Below the pieces are notes generated by a model that saw only the letters and a program-made list of their open reading frames with translations, was not told the DNA's origin and did no database searches. Made by a program: the position numbers and the translations under genes. Shown here piece by piece: positions 1 through 11,339 of a stretch of DNA of 64,000 bases (positions within the stretch are counted from its first letter, which is position 1; each line of letters begins with the position of its first letter). The stretch lies in assembly GCA_037447655.1 (NCBI GenBank), contig JBBHKE010002156.1:1-64000 (forward strand). The letters run 5' to 3'. This DNA is from Zygnema cylindricum. Lineage: Eukaryota; Streptophyta; Zygnematophyceae; Zygnematales; Zygnemataceae.

Positions 1-66
1 GGCGAGGGAGAGGAAGTGGGAGAGGGAGAGGGAGAGGGAGAGAGGGAGAGGGAGAGGGAGAGGGTG
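1..66. repeat. (GGGAGA)n simple repeat
   Basis: A purine-rich hexanucleotide run on the + strand, cut by the window edge. The same GGGAGA/TCTCCC motif recurs at about 17645-17730, 19575-19615, 34990-35205 and 45520-45665. Confidence 0.9.
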
Positions 67-129
67 AATTTTTTTTGGAGCAGCTGACATCACGAGAAGG
101 AGGAGTAGCGGTATTCCTTGTATATGAAA

Positions 130-560
130 AACTTGCCTTATGATTGCAAGAATACAAGAATGATACATAAAGAATATTAAATGCCACACTTTTCTAAAAT
201 ATAACAAATAATGAATGATTAATGTCAAATGATAAAATATAATGAATGGCAGCAAATGCCATTCTTTCCTAAAATGTGAGATAGTGCTTTGTACTTTCTG
301 AAAAAGATTGCACCATTACCTTCTTTCTGCGAAAAATGGTGAATCAGTTGCCATTCTTTCCGACAATGTAATAAATAAATGAATGATGAAAAGATCAGAA
401 GCATCTTCTCATGCATCTTCTTGTTAAACGCTTTCCTAAAATGTGATAAATAATGAATGATAAGAAATGAATGACAAATTTCGAATGATATTAAATGCCT
501 CTCTTTCCTAAAATGTAAGGTAATGCTTTGTAGCTTCTGAAGAAGATGGCGTCTTTATCT
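130..560. repeat. Degenerate AT-rich tandem repeat
   Basis: Several imperfect copies of a unit containing CTTTCCTAAAATGTGA, then AATAATGAATGAT, are spaced 100-150 bp apart (near 190, 265, 350, 430 and 500). Short ORFs on the minus strand here are by-products of the repeat. No gene is seen before about 2.4 kb. Confidence 0.55.
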
Positions 561-803
561 TCCACAAAGTGACGGTGCTGTCGGCCGAACAAACTGCCGC
601 AAACCCACAATGACAGGGTAAGAGACAGGTGGCAATACATAGAATTGCTCTCTTGTGGGCTGATGGGAAGTGAAGGGCTCGAGACCACTGAAAACAAAAT
701 CACGTCCAAAACACCGAGTATGAAAACAAGAACGGGGAAACAGAACCCTGGGTCTACATGGCACTTGATGGAGTTTGAGTAGAGTGGGAAACAGGAATGT
801 ACA

Positions 804-1025
804 AGCACCGTGAATCATTATGAGCGTCGACCTTTTTTTTGCCACTTTAATCAACTTCTCTCCTTGCACATGTGTCCGACTTCTGTTTGGAGACCACCAA
901 CAGGAAGGTAAGATCCAACTTAACTTTCCATTGCAACCGTCGAATTAATAATCTGAAAAGTGTGCACGGAGGAAAGATGTTCTAATTGGTGAAAAAAATG
1001 TAAACGCTAATAGTGATTCCCGGTA
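804..1025. mobile_element. Degenerate short TIR element (MITE)
   Basis: About 222 bp resembling the two better preserved elements at 61451-61666 and 61978-62199. It has a CACCGTGAATCA-like left end, an internal TTTGCCACTTTAA, the block CACATGTGTCCGA, and a right end in which GCTAATAGTGATTC precedes CGGTA. It is more diverged than the others, so probably an older copy. Confidence 0.6.
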
Positions 1026-1803
1026 CTGCTAGAACGAGCATGCGCAGAGCCCGGTTCTGCTCCCCAAGAACGATGAAGACGAGGGATGAGAGGTATACCG
1101 AACTGTCCATAATCAGTCTCACCAAAAAAAAACTTAACAATGTGATTGAAGATTAGGCCAAATTAAAAAACTAAATGTAACAGAAATAATACAACATTTA
1201 ACATTACCCGAGCGTGATTGGGAAGGTTCGGAAACCATTCAATGCACTGACAGGCCTTTCGAGAGAGGCGTTAAATACCCATAAGGTCAACTGTGCCTCG
1301 TCTTCATACTAACTACTGCATTATGTTGAATTTTATTTAAACTCTCAAGACGGAAAGTTGACCACTATGACTTACCTTGCATCTGATGAATTTGACAACT
1401 CTGTGACATAGCTGTAAATTTGACCCTAGAACTGTGTGATTCACCCTCAACATTAAGGAAAATTTCTTGAAAGTAATTACTCTATCAGTGAATCTGGCGA
1501 TTCAAAGGAGTGAAAGATATCGAGAACGATTTCTACAAAGTTACTGATTCGCCTTTTGAATTCCCAATTAGAAACTCTTATTTCTATCGAATTTCTTCTC
1601 AAACGCCTGCAAACACAAACATGTGCAGTTCGACTAAGCAAAATAATAGAAAAAAAATGATAAAAGGCACCTCGGTAGAAAAATCCCGTGTCCAAAGAAT
1701 GAGACTGTCATCTGCAGCCCTTCTGTCTTCTGAGAGAAGTACATCCTCCAAAGGCTCAAGAAGCCCTGAAATACATAAAATAAGTAATTAGGTCAGAGAA
1801 TTC
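1026..1803. other. Gene-free stretch
   Basis: Only short open frames are present; the longest on the + strand (1510-1791) has no recognisable domain and no splice context. Nothing supports a gene here. Confidence 0.5.
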
Positions 1804-2418
1804 ATAGGATCGTTTCAACAATAATTGTTGTGACAACAAGAACAACAAACTCAAATCACTGTCACAAAACGTTTTTCTGGATAAAGCCGCAAACGTTTGC
1901 ACAAACGTTTATTCAAAAACTGCCTACCGGTCCTAAACGAAGCAAAAAAGACAGAAGGCTGTCGGAGTGCTCACCTTTTAATCCGAATCCAAACTCCAAG
2001 TTTCACATTCTGCTGAAAGTGAATCCATACCTCTCACTCTTTATTCTTTAATAGTCAAAACAATGTGTTAAACAGAAAAAAAAAAAACGAGGTAGAATGT
2101 ATTGTTCAGTCAAAAATATAAAATGAAATATGAAATGGACAGAAAAATTGCCAACTTTCGTTTTCCACTTTTACTTCTTGCCTTAGTTTCTCCAATGCTT
2201 CCTAAGGTGGTGGTTCACATTTCCACGAGCATGACCCAGGTCTGCCCAAGTGGCAACAGAAAGGTGCGAATCATATTGTACTAGTAATAAAGTGCGTTGT
2301 TGTGCGCCCATATCATACACCCAAATGGAGTGCGGCTAGCCGGCTACAGAGGTCTTTTCGTGCGCCCATATTATATGCACAAAGGAGTACAATGAACCGT
2401 GAATAGAGTGGTGAAAAT
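1804..2418 (+). repeat. Left arm of a 615-bp inverted repeat
   Basis: This segment is the reverse complement of 18334-18948 over its full length, with scattered substitutions and small indels (shared landmarks: CAATAATTGTTGTGACAACA, AACGTTTGCACAAACGTTTA, CACGAGCATGACCCAGGTCT). The inner end stops within about 10 bp of the TATA-like box of the F-box gene, so this arm is also that gene's upstream region. A weaker third relative lies near 39720-39870. Confidence 0.85.
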
Positions 2419-2426
2419 CGGGCGCA

Positions 2427-2434
2427 CTATTTAA
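2427..2434 (+). promoter_or_regulatory. Putative TATA box of the F-box gene
   Basis: TATTTAAA lies about 100 bp upstream of the ATG at 2533, just outside the inverted-repeat arm. Position and sequence fit a core promoter; the transcription start is not known. Confidence 0.45.
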
Positions 2435-2532
2435 AGTTGCGCAATTCAAAAGGTATTTCCCTCCTTTTTACATACTGCACTGCTGCACTGCTCCTTAGCC
2501 TTAGAGTTCCTTGGCCTTACAGTCGATCAGCC

Positions 2533-3773
2533 ATGGCTGCCGTCTGTCGTCAGTCCCGTGTAGCAACAGTTCTCCGTCTCCCGCTTCCTTTTATCTCCGA
2601 TATTCTTGTTCTTTCTTCCAATGGCGGTGATGTTCGCCATCTCATTCACTTTTCTGTCGTATGTAAGACATTCTATCAAGCGGTCAGAGGCGTTCTTGTT
2701 TTGAAGATAGGTCGTTTAAATCTCGGAGAAATCGATCAAGACGCTTTCCAGATTATTTTATCTCGTCTTGTTCATATAGCTCCTTCGGTCGAAGAGATTA
2801 TTTTTGGTGACAACGAGGTCCATAAGCCCAAGGAGATGTCACCTTTAACGCTTTTGCATTGGTCCAGTGTGACAAGGAGAACGTTGAAACGCTTTGTTGC
2901 TCTAAATCCACCTTTTCCGCAGTTCATTTTAATGCGTTAAGCGAAATGGAATTTCTAGATTCCATATCTTTGACAGAATGCGAATTTATTTCCAAAAGAG
3001 CAGGAATTTCAACATGCAAATTTTCAAATTTAAACAGGCTTAGCATAAAAAGAGTAAGTTTCCCAAAGTCTGCTTCTACTCTTAGTACAGGAAGAGTAAT
3101 TGTCCCAAGGTCTGAGTCTCTTCAGCATATACTTGACTGTTTACCTCAACTTCGCATCTTGGAGTATGAGATGAGAGCTTGCTGTCCTGTACTGTTTATC
3201 AATTCAAACTCGTTAACCTCTCTGAAAATTTGTTCTTTTCACGACAAAGTTAACATCAACACTCCAAATATTGAAAAATTATGGCTACACGCCAACTGCA
3301 CAGGTCACTTTGACATTGGTGTTGCGAAGAACTTGAAGAGCATTCTGTATTCAAGTTACAGTTGCCAACGTTTGCCTATTCAACAGGCGCGGATCACAAT
3401 GCAGTCTCCCTTACCGGCAAGGTTGGAGGAGATATCTTCCCTGGGCGTGTTTAACGGAGACCTTTGTGACAGTCTTTGCCGGGGTAATTCTAAGACTTTG
3501 AAAAGTCTAACAGTTTGTAACGACGCTGCTATTGGCGTTAATATGCATCCTCTTCAATGCCTAGAGAAGCTTTGTTTTGAAAACACGCGTATTGACCAAG
3601 AGCTCGCCAATCGCATACGTCCATGGTTGAATGTCTGCCCAAGACTAGAGGAAGTAGCGATCAGCGTCAAAGCTGCAGATTTGAACTCTCAAATAGTGTT
3701 TGTCTGTGTTAAAGAAACATCACTGTTGCAAAGTTTATATCCAAAAGTCAAGTTTAGTACCTTGTGGACCTAG
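2533..3773 (+). CDS. F-box / leucine-rich-repeat-like protein, with a frame break or mini-intron
   Basis: The start codon at 2533 has a good context (GCCATGG). About residues 16-50 form an F-box: LPLPFISDILVL, then HLIHFSVVCKTFYQAV, the usual leucine/VCK pattern. F-box proteins dock on Skp1 in SCF ubiquitin ligases. The rest carries irregular LRR-like strands (for example FLDSISLTECEFI, LNRLSIKRVSF, LTSLKICSF, LEKLCFENTRI), a likely substrate-binding region. Frame 1 ends at 2940, while the homologous LRR reading continues in frame 3 from about 2923. A 56-bp GT-AG intron (2867-2922, ending CTTTTCCGCAG) would join the two in phase and give about 394 residues, but it is far shorter than other introns here; a one-base indel in a pseudogene is the alternative. 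The TATA-like box and duplicated promoter arm lie just upstream. Confidence 0.65.
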
Positions 3774-6291
3774 TGTAAGGCATCAAAAGGTTCGTACAAC
3801 TCGACAACTGTGAATATCTACGCAAATGTTGGTTACCATTCGCTACAATGTTTTCACTTGAGTTTTTTTACGTGCTTGAAGGAAGTAATGTCAAAGTCGG
3901 TAGCGCATTAGATAGGGTGAGGATACAGCTGAGCTATTTTTGGCACCATTTGTTGGCAAACCAGCTTCTATGTCAACTAGTTTTGAATAATCAACCAGGA
4001 GATGAAACAATTGCACATGAGCACACGCCTGTACATTCTGTTCTTCAAGTTTCATAATAATTGGCGGAATCAAGGAATGTGATTATTTCAACTTTTTCCT
4101 TTCTTTGCTAATGAAGTTGTGTTTATGATTTTGCAATGAAGTGAACATTGGTGCAGTTGCTGTTGTGTCTATGCCTGAGTTGTTTGTTATTTTCGAGCTT
4201 CAGATGATGCCTTGGAGAGAAGATAGTGTTGTCGTCACGTCTCTCCTGGATGAGGATGATACCAAGGGAGACTGTATGCTTCAGCTTCTTAATCATGGGC
4301 TGTTTTCCGGTTAATAATGCCACGCTCCACATTCTGGTTGTCACCTGGATTATCAGAAATCACAGAAAAGAGGATAACTTGACTTATCAATGCAAATCAC
4401 TTGTTAGGAAATTGTTTTGTAGGTTTGTGGGAATGGTAGTGGTAGTTGTAGTGGAAGTAGTAGTAGCTATAGTAGTTATTAGTAGTAGGTGTAGTAGATC
4501 GCTTATTTAACTATCATGTTATACAAATCTTCAGTTTTATGATTGGTGTTGTCGCTGTACCGTGTCACAGCGTTTATTTGAAGTCAGAATGCAACGATGG
4601 CCATTTTGCTGTCTTTAGGTTTACGTTCTGCAATTGACAACTGGAATGTTACTGCGATTTCTTGTGAGCCTTTTTTTTCCAAGTTAGCTCATTTGAACAG
4701 ATAATATCTCATTGTCGGTAATTTTAAGGAATTAATTGTGATGTTTTAGCTATCTTTATTCCTCGATCTGCAGAATTTCGGTGCTTCAATTTGATTCAGA
4801 AAGCTGGTCTTTGTTTTCATCTATTAGAACATTTCATGGCAATTGTGTTGTAAACTAATTAGTGTAACAAATTAAATGGGCATTAAGTGTCCTGCAAATT
4901 TGAATTTATCCACAGGTATAAGCCATTCCAATGGCCAAAGTCTTCGTATTCCTAATTGTAACAGGGACAAGCGCCAGTGGGGCGCCGGAGGTGGGGCGAG
5001 GGGTTTTCCTCGCGAAATTAGAAGTGTTGTATACCATATAATTTCTTTCTAAAATATTGAGATACGATAGAAAAACGTGTATTCGATCGGGCTATTAATA
5101 TTTCTATCCCAATATCATATCACTCGCGATATTGTATATTGGACAAGAGGTACAGTATTCGTCGACTTGCATTTTTATCACCTTCCGAAGGAAAAAATAT
5201 ATATGTAAATGTACAATATGTGTGACGAACTGACAGTCTACTGTACTGAAGGTGATGGACAAAACCGGCAATAATTAAGCATGAACGCAATAATTAAGAT
5301 TCCTATTCTGTCATGTTCTAGGGTTTCTAAGTCCTTGGACCTTGAATTCGTCGCCGTCCATACCCTTTGTATGGATATGGGGGGCCTCAGGGCTTTATTT
5401 TAATTACGGTGTTTTTCTTTTTTTTCATCCCGTTTATTAATTCTCGAGCTTGATACAGAAATTGGTGCTGCATCGCATATTGAGGGTCAAAAAGATGCTC
5501 CATATTGAATATCGATGAAATGTACTCAATCTTTTTCACTCTATAAGTTAGCACATAAGTTAGTGTGGAGTGCACCTACTCTGGGAGAATCTATGTTTTT
5601 TTCAATGGCAAACACTGTTGTGAGCTTTTTAAGGCAATCCACCAGTAGAAGTGAATTGTGTAGTGTGTGTGGTCAATTGGTTAGTGTACAATAAATGTGC
5701 AGCGTCATGACACGAGTAAAAGGTTGTGTCAAATTGTTGGGCATATGGGGCATGGCAGGTTAGTGAGCCGGAGTCACAGATTGGCTCGTTTGAGAGTGTA
5801 AGAGAAGATGTGAAAGCCGATCCTCCACTTATTATAAAAAATTCAAAAGAAAGTGATGTAGTTAATGGTCAACATTCAAAATTGGTGAGGATGAGTGCAT
5901 TGTAGAAACCAGGTGGAGCGGTTTACAAGAGCCGTGGCCCTCTTCTCATCCTTTAGTGCATATACATTTACTAATATGGTTTATTACCTCATCAGTGTGG
6001 GCCACACTAATTTCGAACCTTGATTAACTAGTATCCTATTAAGTTTATTTATTGAATGCGATGAAACAATGTGGAGGACACCTGATCTTGGAGTGTATTT
6101 TGGTTGTGAGAATGCTGGAAATTCCATTCGTGAGGACAAAATTTAACCATGCGATACAATTTTACTATAAGTTGTAGACAATTTAGCACGCCTTTTGTGT
6201 TAACCAGTGTAAATAGTGGAATACCCACGAGTTGGAGGTCTATGGAATATTTCAATTCATGGCATCAAAACACAACAGTACAAGAGTTCAG
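3774..6291. other. Intergenic region without recognisable gene
   Basis: Ordinary AT-rich sequence. It includes a short GTA/GTAGTAG-type microsatellite at about 4435-4500 and several short frames without domain or splice support. An N-terminal NOT3 coiled-coil domain, which would be expected upstream of the next exons, was looked for here and not seen. Confidence 0.5.
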
Positions 6292-7801
6292 GTTGAAATC
6301 ATCTTTATTTGAAGAGTTTGAGAATGTGGACGACCTTTACGAATCTCTCCCGATGGAGAAGCTGGAGGCTTTGGAAAGCATGGAGGCTGTACCTGCTGCG
6401 CCACCAAATTTGGTAATCAAAGAGAAGGAGAAGGTTTGTTTTTCCATAGCAACTAAAGTCAATGAGCTCACAGATACTACTGGTTTCAGCTTCCTTCTTT
6501 TGTGTCGGGATTCATTCCAAGGTTACAAAATCTTGGTTTTGGGTGAGGAGGCATTTAGAAGATAAGACTTGGTCCCTTCATCGCATATGCAGGATCTCAA
6601 AAGAAACATCACAAAAATAGCCTTCTTCCTTTAACCTGAATCACACGACATGTTTCTTTCGTCGTGTTTTTCCCTTTAGAATCGAGCTATAATCATATGG
6701 GTATTGTTGCTGAATAATCTGAGTCGCAAACACCTGTCGCTGTTGCAGCTTTGCTCTCGTGCTGCTGCTGTTATCAAACTGTCCAAAGCTTTGGGCATGT
6801 GGTCTTTATAAATTGGTATTTCTCAAGGCTGTTTTCCCTGGAATTTGTGCGGATTTCAGGTACCTGCTCTTCCAGTTGTGGCCACAGCTGCTGCAACTGT
6901 GGTTGTAGCATCGACTGCTACAAGTGGGAAACCACCTCTCCCTCCTTCTCCCCTGGTAAGGCACTTGACTCCACCTCAATTAACTCTTCATAGGGATTTC
7001 AAACTTTTGGTGTTACTCACATGTATCATACATGGGCAATGTGTGTTTTCTTGTATGGGAAATGAGTAGTTCTACCCCTTGATTTATAGCATTGTGAGTA
7101 GAAACCAGTGACACATTGAGGAGGGTTTCAAGTATGGTTGCAATCACGATCAATCCACAAGGATTGGTCGATACCGTCAGTAAAATCAAAACATATTGAA
7201 CTCTAAAATTTGTTGGCGATAGGTACACGTCTTTATCCTGTTGTTTTGTTTCTACATAATTTTTCAATAAGATGATTACTGGCAAAATAGATATTTGCCA
7301 TTTTTTCCTTAAATCGATATGAAATCGTACCTAGTGTCCTAAAATTTTTTAAATTACATGTGCTCAATAAGCATCATGAATGAATAGAAGTTCTCTGGTG
7401 TGAATCCCCTTTCAGATTTTCACCACAGAAGCTTCTCAAAACCAATGTCAAAAGTGATGGACACAACTTCACCATATTCACGATATCCTCCACCTCTGTG
7501 CGGTAGATGTGATTTTGCTCTTATAATGTGACTACATCTCCCGGATGTGATCATTTATATTTTCAAAACATGAATATGAATAAGAATAGTTTATTTTTAG
7601 TTCTGCCTTTTTTCTTTTAATAAACCATCGTCCTCATACGTGGGGATGAGGGTTCAGGCTTCGGTAACGTCTTCTTCTGGAGCAACCACAAGCAGTCCCC
7701 CTTCAACAGGGGAAGGAAGAAGAGAAGAACCACCCGCCACAATAACAACAGATGGGACAGAAGAGGGAGGAGGAGGACAGACTCTACCAGTCCTACCTCC
7801 T
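6292..7801 (+). CDS. Exons resembling the linker of CCR4-NOT subunit 3 (partial)
   Basis: Three consecutive exons join in phase with clean GT-AG borders: 6292-6433, 6860-6955 and 7658-7801. The first carries LFEEFENVDDLYESLPMEK, which resembles the F.EF..VD.LY..LP motif that follows the N-terminal domain of plant and fungal NOT3/NOT5. The next two encode a low-complexity Ala/Val/Thr/Ser/Pro-rich linker, as expected at that position. NOT3 is a scaffold subunit of the CCR4-NOT deadenylase complex. Neither the N-terminal coiled coil (about 230 residues) nor the C-terminal NOT box is visible in the window. This is therefore either a fragment (pseudogene) or part of a gene with very long introns. 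The family call rests on one short motif. Confidence 0.5.
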
Positions 7802-7840
7802 GTGAGACCAGCAGTAATTTCTAGTATAAAATGGACTTAC

Positions 7841-8082
7841 TGGTCCACGAGCTGGTCTAGGCGTGTCTTCAGCACCTTCAGGAGGAGGAGGAGGAGGAGG
7901 AGGAGGAGGAGGAGGAGGAGGAGGAGGAGGAGGAGGAGGAGGAGGAGGAGAATGAGGTAGTGTGGCGAAGGAAAAAGATGAGGAGGCTTCACTTTTGGGA
8001 AGAGCAATGGGGGTGAGAGTAGGTACAGTAGCTACAGGCGACTCAAGTTCAGTGAGAGGTTTAGTGGGAGGACTATCACCAA
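7841..8082 (-). CDS. Possible proline-rich exon on the minus strand
   Basis: On the minus strand this segment is flanked by a good acceptor (TATTGCAG at 8083-8090) and a perfect donor (GTAAGT at 7835-7840). It is open in one frame: VGDSPPTKPLTELESPVATV, then a Ser/Thr/Pro region, then an uninterrupted run of more than 20 prolines. The run is a (GGA)n microsatellite at about 7881-7950, which reads as poly-Arg on the other strand. It lies 40 bp from the last + exon of the NOT3-like set and has a similar composition, so an inverted piece of the same linker is conceivable. No partner exon was found. Confidence 0.35.
7881..7950. repeat. (GGA)n microsatellite
   Basis: A nearly perfect run of about 23 GGA/AGG triplets, encoding poly-proline on the minus strand. 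Confidence 0.95.
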
Positions 8083-8363
8083 CTGCAATATGAAGGAAGA
8101 TTTCTGGTCCGCCGTATTCACACCGGAGCATTTCCCATTCCGATGATTTTCCGATGATTTTACGAATTATGATATATATGAAACTTAAAATCCTTTGTAC
8201 ATGCGAAACTTTCTTTCTATTTGTCGAACGGCGATCCTTTCATTACTAGCCTAAAAAATTCACTTCCGCAACAGACGGACGTTGTAATAATGTACGGCTT
8301 TCTATGAAAACCGTACAAACGAGGTTCCTCAAAATATTGCCGGATATAGAAGTCGGGTTAAAG

Positions 8364-8983
8364 TACACCGCGAATCGTAATTAGAGTAAATTACTCTAAT
8401 TCGGTCGCTCGAAATTTCGACTCTATGACATCAAATAGAGTAAATGATTCTAATTTTTTCATTATTCTAATTTAGGTGAGTTTAATTAGCGTAACAGAAT
8501 TGTAATATAGGTTCATTTTAAATAGTGTGGAGTACGGACGACGTTCGACCGTGCAAAACTGTACTTTTTAAAGTAAAAAAGTACAAATAATGATTTAATA
8601 CAATCGCGCTCGCACGTGAAATCGGACTAAGCGAAAAATCAATCACATCAAAAAAAAGCCGTTCGCATAACTCTCGTCCGTCGACAGCATCGTCGTCAGT
8701 GTGAACATTAGCTGACATTCAGCGCGACAAAAAATACCAGCGTCATAATGACGTCAAAACTATACGGACTGACAGATTTTGTACGTCTACGTAGTTTAGT
8801 GTTCATAATTTCAGCGCGGATAATTATGGCCGACATAACCCAATATAGAGTACTTAAATAAATTAGAGTAAACTTCGACTGTGAAAAAGTTCTATCACAT
8901 AAATTAGAGTTCATTACTCTAATTGTTTTTTTTTGTTTTTTTACTCTAATTTTTTCATTACTCTAATTACGATTCGCGGTGTA
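8364..8983. mobile_element. 620-bp non-autonomous TIR element, copy 1
   Basis: It starts TACACCGCGAATCGTAATTA and ends with the inverse, TAATTACGATTCGCGGTGTA. Further inverted subterminal repeats consist of TTAGAGTAA / TTACTCTAA blocks. The interior has no transposase frame. A second copy with the same ends and interior landmarks (CGGTCGCTCGAAATTTCGAC, CGTCCGTCGACAGCATCGTC) lies at 52797-53413. TA at both ends fits a TA target-site duplication of Tc1/mariner type, but the ends are palindromic, so this is not proven. Confidence 0.85.
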
Positions 8984-9726
8984 GCGTATTTCGCCGAAAA
9001 GCTGACGTAGCCAAAACAACATCCCAACGGCTATTTCATCATTTCATTGTACTCGCGCGAAACAACTGCAGGACTTTGAACCACTGTCGTCGCCCTTCGA
9101 ACATTCAATACTGCAGGTTTGTTTTCGCGCCTATGTTTGATGACGTCGAAACGTGTACGTTTTTTATGACGTCGAAACGTGTACGTTTTCCGATCAGTTG
9201 GCGTCAAGCCAAAGGGGGAGGACATCGACTGGATTGGCTCCTTCACCTCTAACTCTCTAAGTACGACAACTTCTCTAGTAAAACCGGAATTAAAACGGAA
9301 TGAAATATACAAGTGTTAGAAACCAACTGGAAGTTGTTTACGGCGTGACTGGGACGCATCCCTTGCCGTACGTTACCTTATTATTCTTCACCTTGTATCG
9401 TTGTTAGGCTACGGCCCCATGTAGTTGTCACTTAGCGTACTTACTTTGTATTTTAGCGCGGATCCAGCGAACCCGGATTTCATGTGTCTCTATGTATTCT
9501 CTCGAAATTGGGAACTTAAGTTTGTGACGATTGTATACGTCGACAACGCCCGTGACGGCTGTCAACGTGTACATATCTGTTTTGTCGCACCGTATTTTTC
9601 GAAACTTTTCGAAGCGTCGCACAAATGCATCGTAATTTTTGAAACGATTTGGTTTGTCTCGCGTTTTCTTGTGACATCGTAGACGTAGAGTTTTTACAGC
9701 GATGGGCATGCCATTGCATTTGCCTC
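8984..9726. other. Gene-free stretch with a 24-bp tandem duplication
   Basis: ATGACGTCGAAACGTGTACG occurs twice in tandem near 9139-9190. No supported gene. Confidence 0.5.
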
Positions 9727-10028
9727 TCCTGCTCGGCCGCCATGAATGGAAAATAATTCTTTACGCCCTTGCAATTTTTTTTTCTTCGCGCGTTTTTGTA
9801 TTCTTCCCAACGTCACTTGGCTCTCGCACGTGCGGTCACCTGAGCACTGTGCGACCCTCCCGTGCTGCCGCCAAAGTTGTGTCGCTGGTGCTTTCCCAGG
9901 CATCGTCCCTCCCCATCGCCACAATTCTAAAGGGCGCGTCTTCTTTTTTTTTGTTCAACTGTCGAAATTCACGCATCTGTTGAGGATCGGCGTTTTTCTA
10001 CATATCGCATGGGCGCCAAAGTGAAAAC
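9727..10028 (+). repeat. Direct repeat, copy 1 (240-bp block plus 48-bp block)
   Basis: The block at about 9740-9979 (beginning GCCATGAATGGAAAATAATT) is repeated at 10320-10560. The following 48-bp block (GGATCG, then CATATCGCATGGGCGCCAAA) is repeated at 10261-10309. The copies bracket the tRNA-like sequence, with block order reversed between the two sides. Confidence 0.85.
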
Positions 10029-10038
10029 TTTGGTTAAA

Positions 10039-10111
10039 TGGCCAAGCCGGGGATCGAACCCGGGACCTTGTGTTAGACTTACACTAGCTCTACCAACTGA
10101 GCTACCCGACC
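10039..10111 (-). tRNA. tRNA-like sequence, probably pseudo-tRNA or SINE head
   Basis: On the minus strand 73 nt fold into a complete cloverleaf of canonical length: 7-bp acceptor stem (GGTCGGG with CTTGGCC, two G-U pairs next to each other), D arm GCTC/GAGC with loop AGTTGGTA, and T arm CCGGG/CCCGG with loop TTCGATC. The discriminator base is A. Both internal Pol III promoter boxes are intact (TAGCTCAGTTGG and GGTTCGATCCC). The anticodon position reads GTC (Asp), but position 33 is A instead of the near-invariant T, position 37 is T instead of a purine, and pair 27-43 is A-A. A working tRNA is therefore unlikely; a decayed gene or a tRNA-derived SINE head fits better. Confidence 0.5.
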
Positions 10112-10260
10112 GATTGTGCATGCAAGCGCCTGAAACCGAATTTACGGCAATGAACGGCGCACTGGCGTGTAGAATCCGCAGTCGACATTCCTCCAACACG
10201 CCCCCTCACGATGTACTCCATCTCGTGTGGCTTGCCAACGCCCCCTTGCTCCGATACCAT

Positions 10261-10560
10261 GTTGAGGATCGACGATATTATACATATCGCATGGGCGCCA
10301 AAGTGAAAACGTGCAAACGCCATGAACGGAAAAATAATTCTTTACGCCCTTGCAATTTTTTTTTCTTCGCGCGGTTTTTGTATTCTTCCCAACGTTACAT
10401 GGCTCTCGCACGCGCGGTCACCGGAGCACTGTGCGACCCTCCCCTACTGCCGCCAAAGTTGTGTCGCTGGTGTTTTCCCAGGCATCGTCCCTCCCCATCA
10501 CCACAATTGTAAAGGGCGCGTCTTTTTTTTTTTTGTTCAACTGTCGAAATTCACGCATCT
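10261..10560 (+). repeat. Direct repeat, copy 2 (48-bp block plus 240-bp block)
   Basis: Second copy of the blocks described at 9727-10028, in the same orientation and about 90% alike by eye. It ends at TTCACGCATCTATG. Confidence 0.85.
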
Positions 10561-11330
10561 ATGAATCTGAATATCTGCATATGTGCATATGATATATACA
10601 TACATATGGATCTTCAGTTCTCTGTGGATGCTCTGTTACTATTTTTTTTTTTTTAATTTCCACCTTTTCATATATTCGGTTACAGTGTGATTATACTTAA
10701 TATATTAGTCTGAAATTTGCCACAAAACTCAAAAAATTGCCAATAAGCTCACAAACTCACATTTACTTGGACATCTGGAACTTCTTCAAGATTTTTTTTT
10801 TCATAAACTCTTGCAAATCTAGGCAGAACGGACCAGTAATTGTGTTAATAAATTTAAACCTGACTTTGTTTAAAATGCCAAACTCTCACACTTAATCTCT
10901 ATGTCAGTTCCGGTTTAATATCTAACCCTAAATTGGGAGGGGACATGATAGCTGTAAAAATCTCTGAAGTAACTAGTTGTAATTTACTAATTAGTTGTAT
11001 TTAGCTGAAAATAGCATTTACTCTACATTATGTATTAGGGGAATACAGACTACATTACAGCTTCCTCTCCATCCCCTCCTCTCCCCGCCTCTTCCCGACC
11101 CCCCCCCCCCTCCCTCGCTCCCCCCTTACGCTCCATCTCCCTCCTCTCCCTCCTCCTCCTCCTTCCTCCCCCCTCCGCTCTGTCTTTCTTTGTTGAGAAT
11201 GTGACTGGTTTTTTTTTTTGTATTTGTTACCGCTTCTTCCATAATTTCGAAACTGCTTTTTTTTTGTTTGCTTTTAATTAAAAAGCCACATTAAATTGGG
11301 TGATTTGCAGTTTTTGTTATGTCCCATTAT
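10561..11330. other. Gene-free AT-rich stretch with a C/T-rich tract
   Basis: No supported gene. A pyrimidine tract runs from about 11060 to 11190. Several T runs of 9-14 bases are present. Confidence 0.5.
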
Positions 11331-11339
11331 GAAGACGGC

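Noticed and set aside
1510-1791. 93-codon + frame
   Set aside because: No domain, promoter or splice support, and a minus-strand frame of similar length overlaps it.
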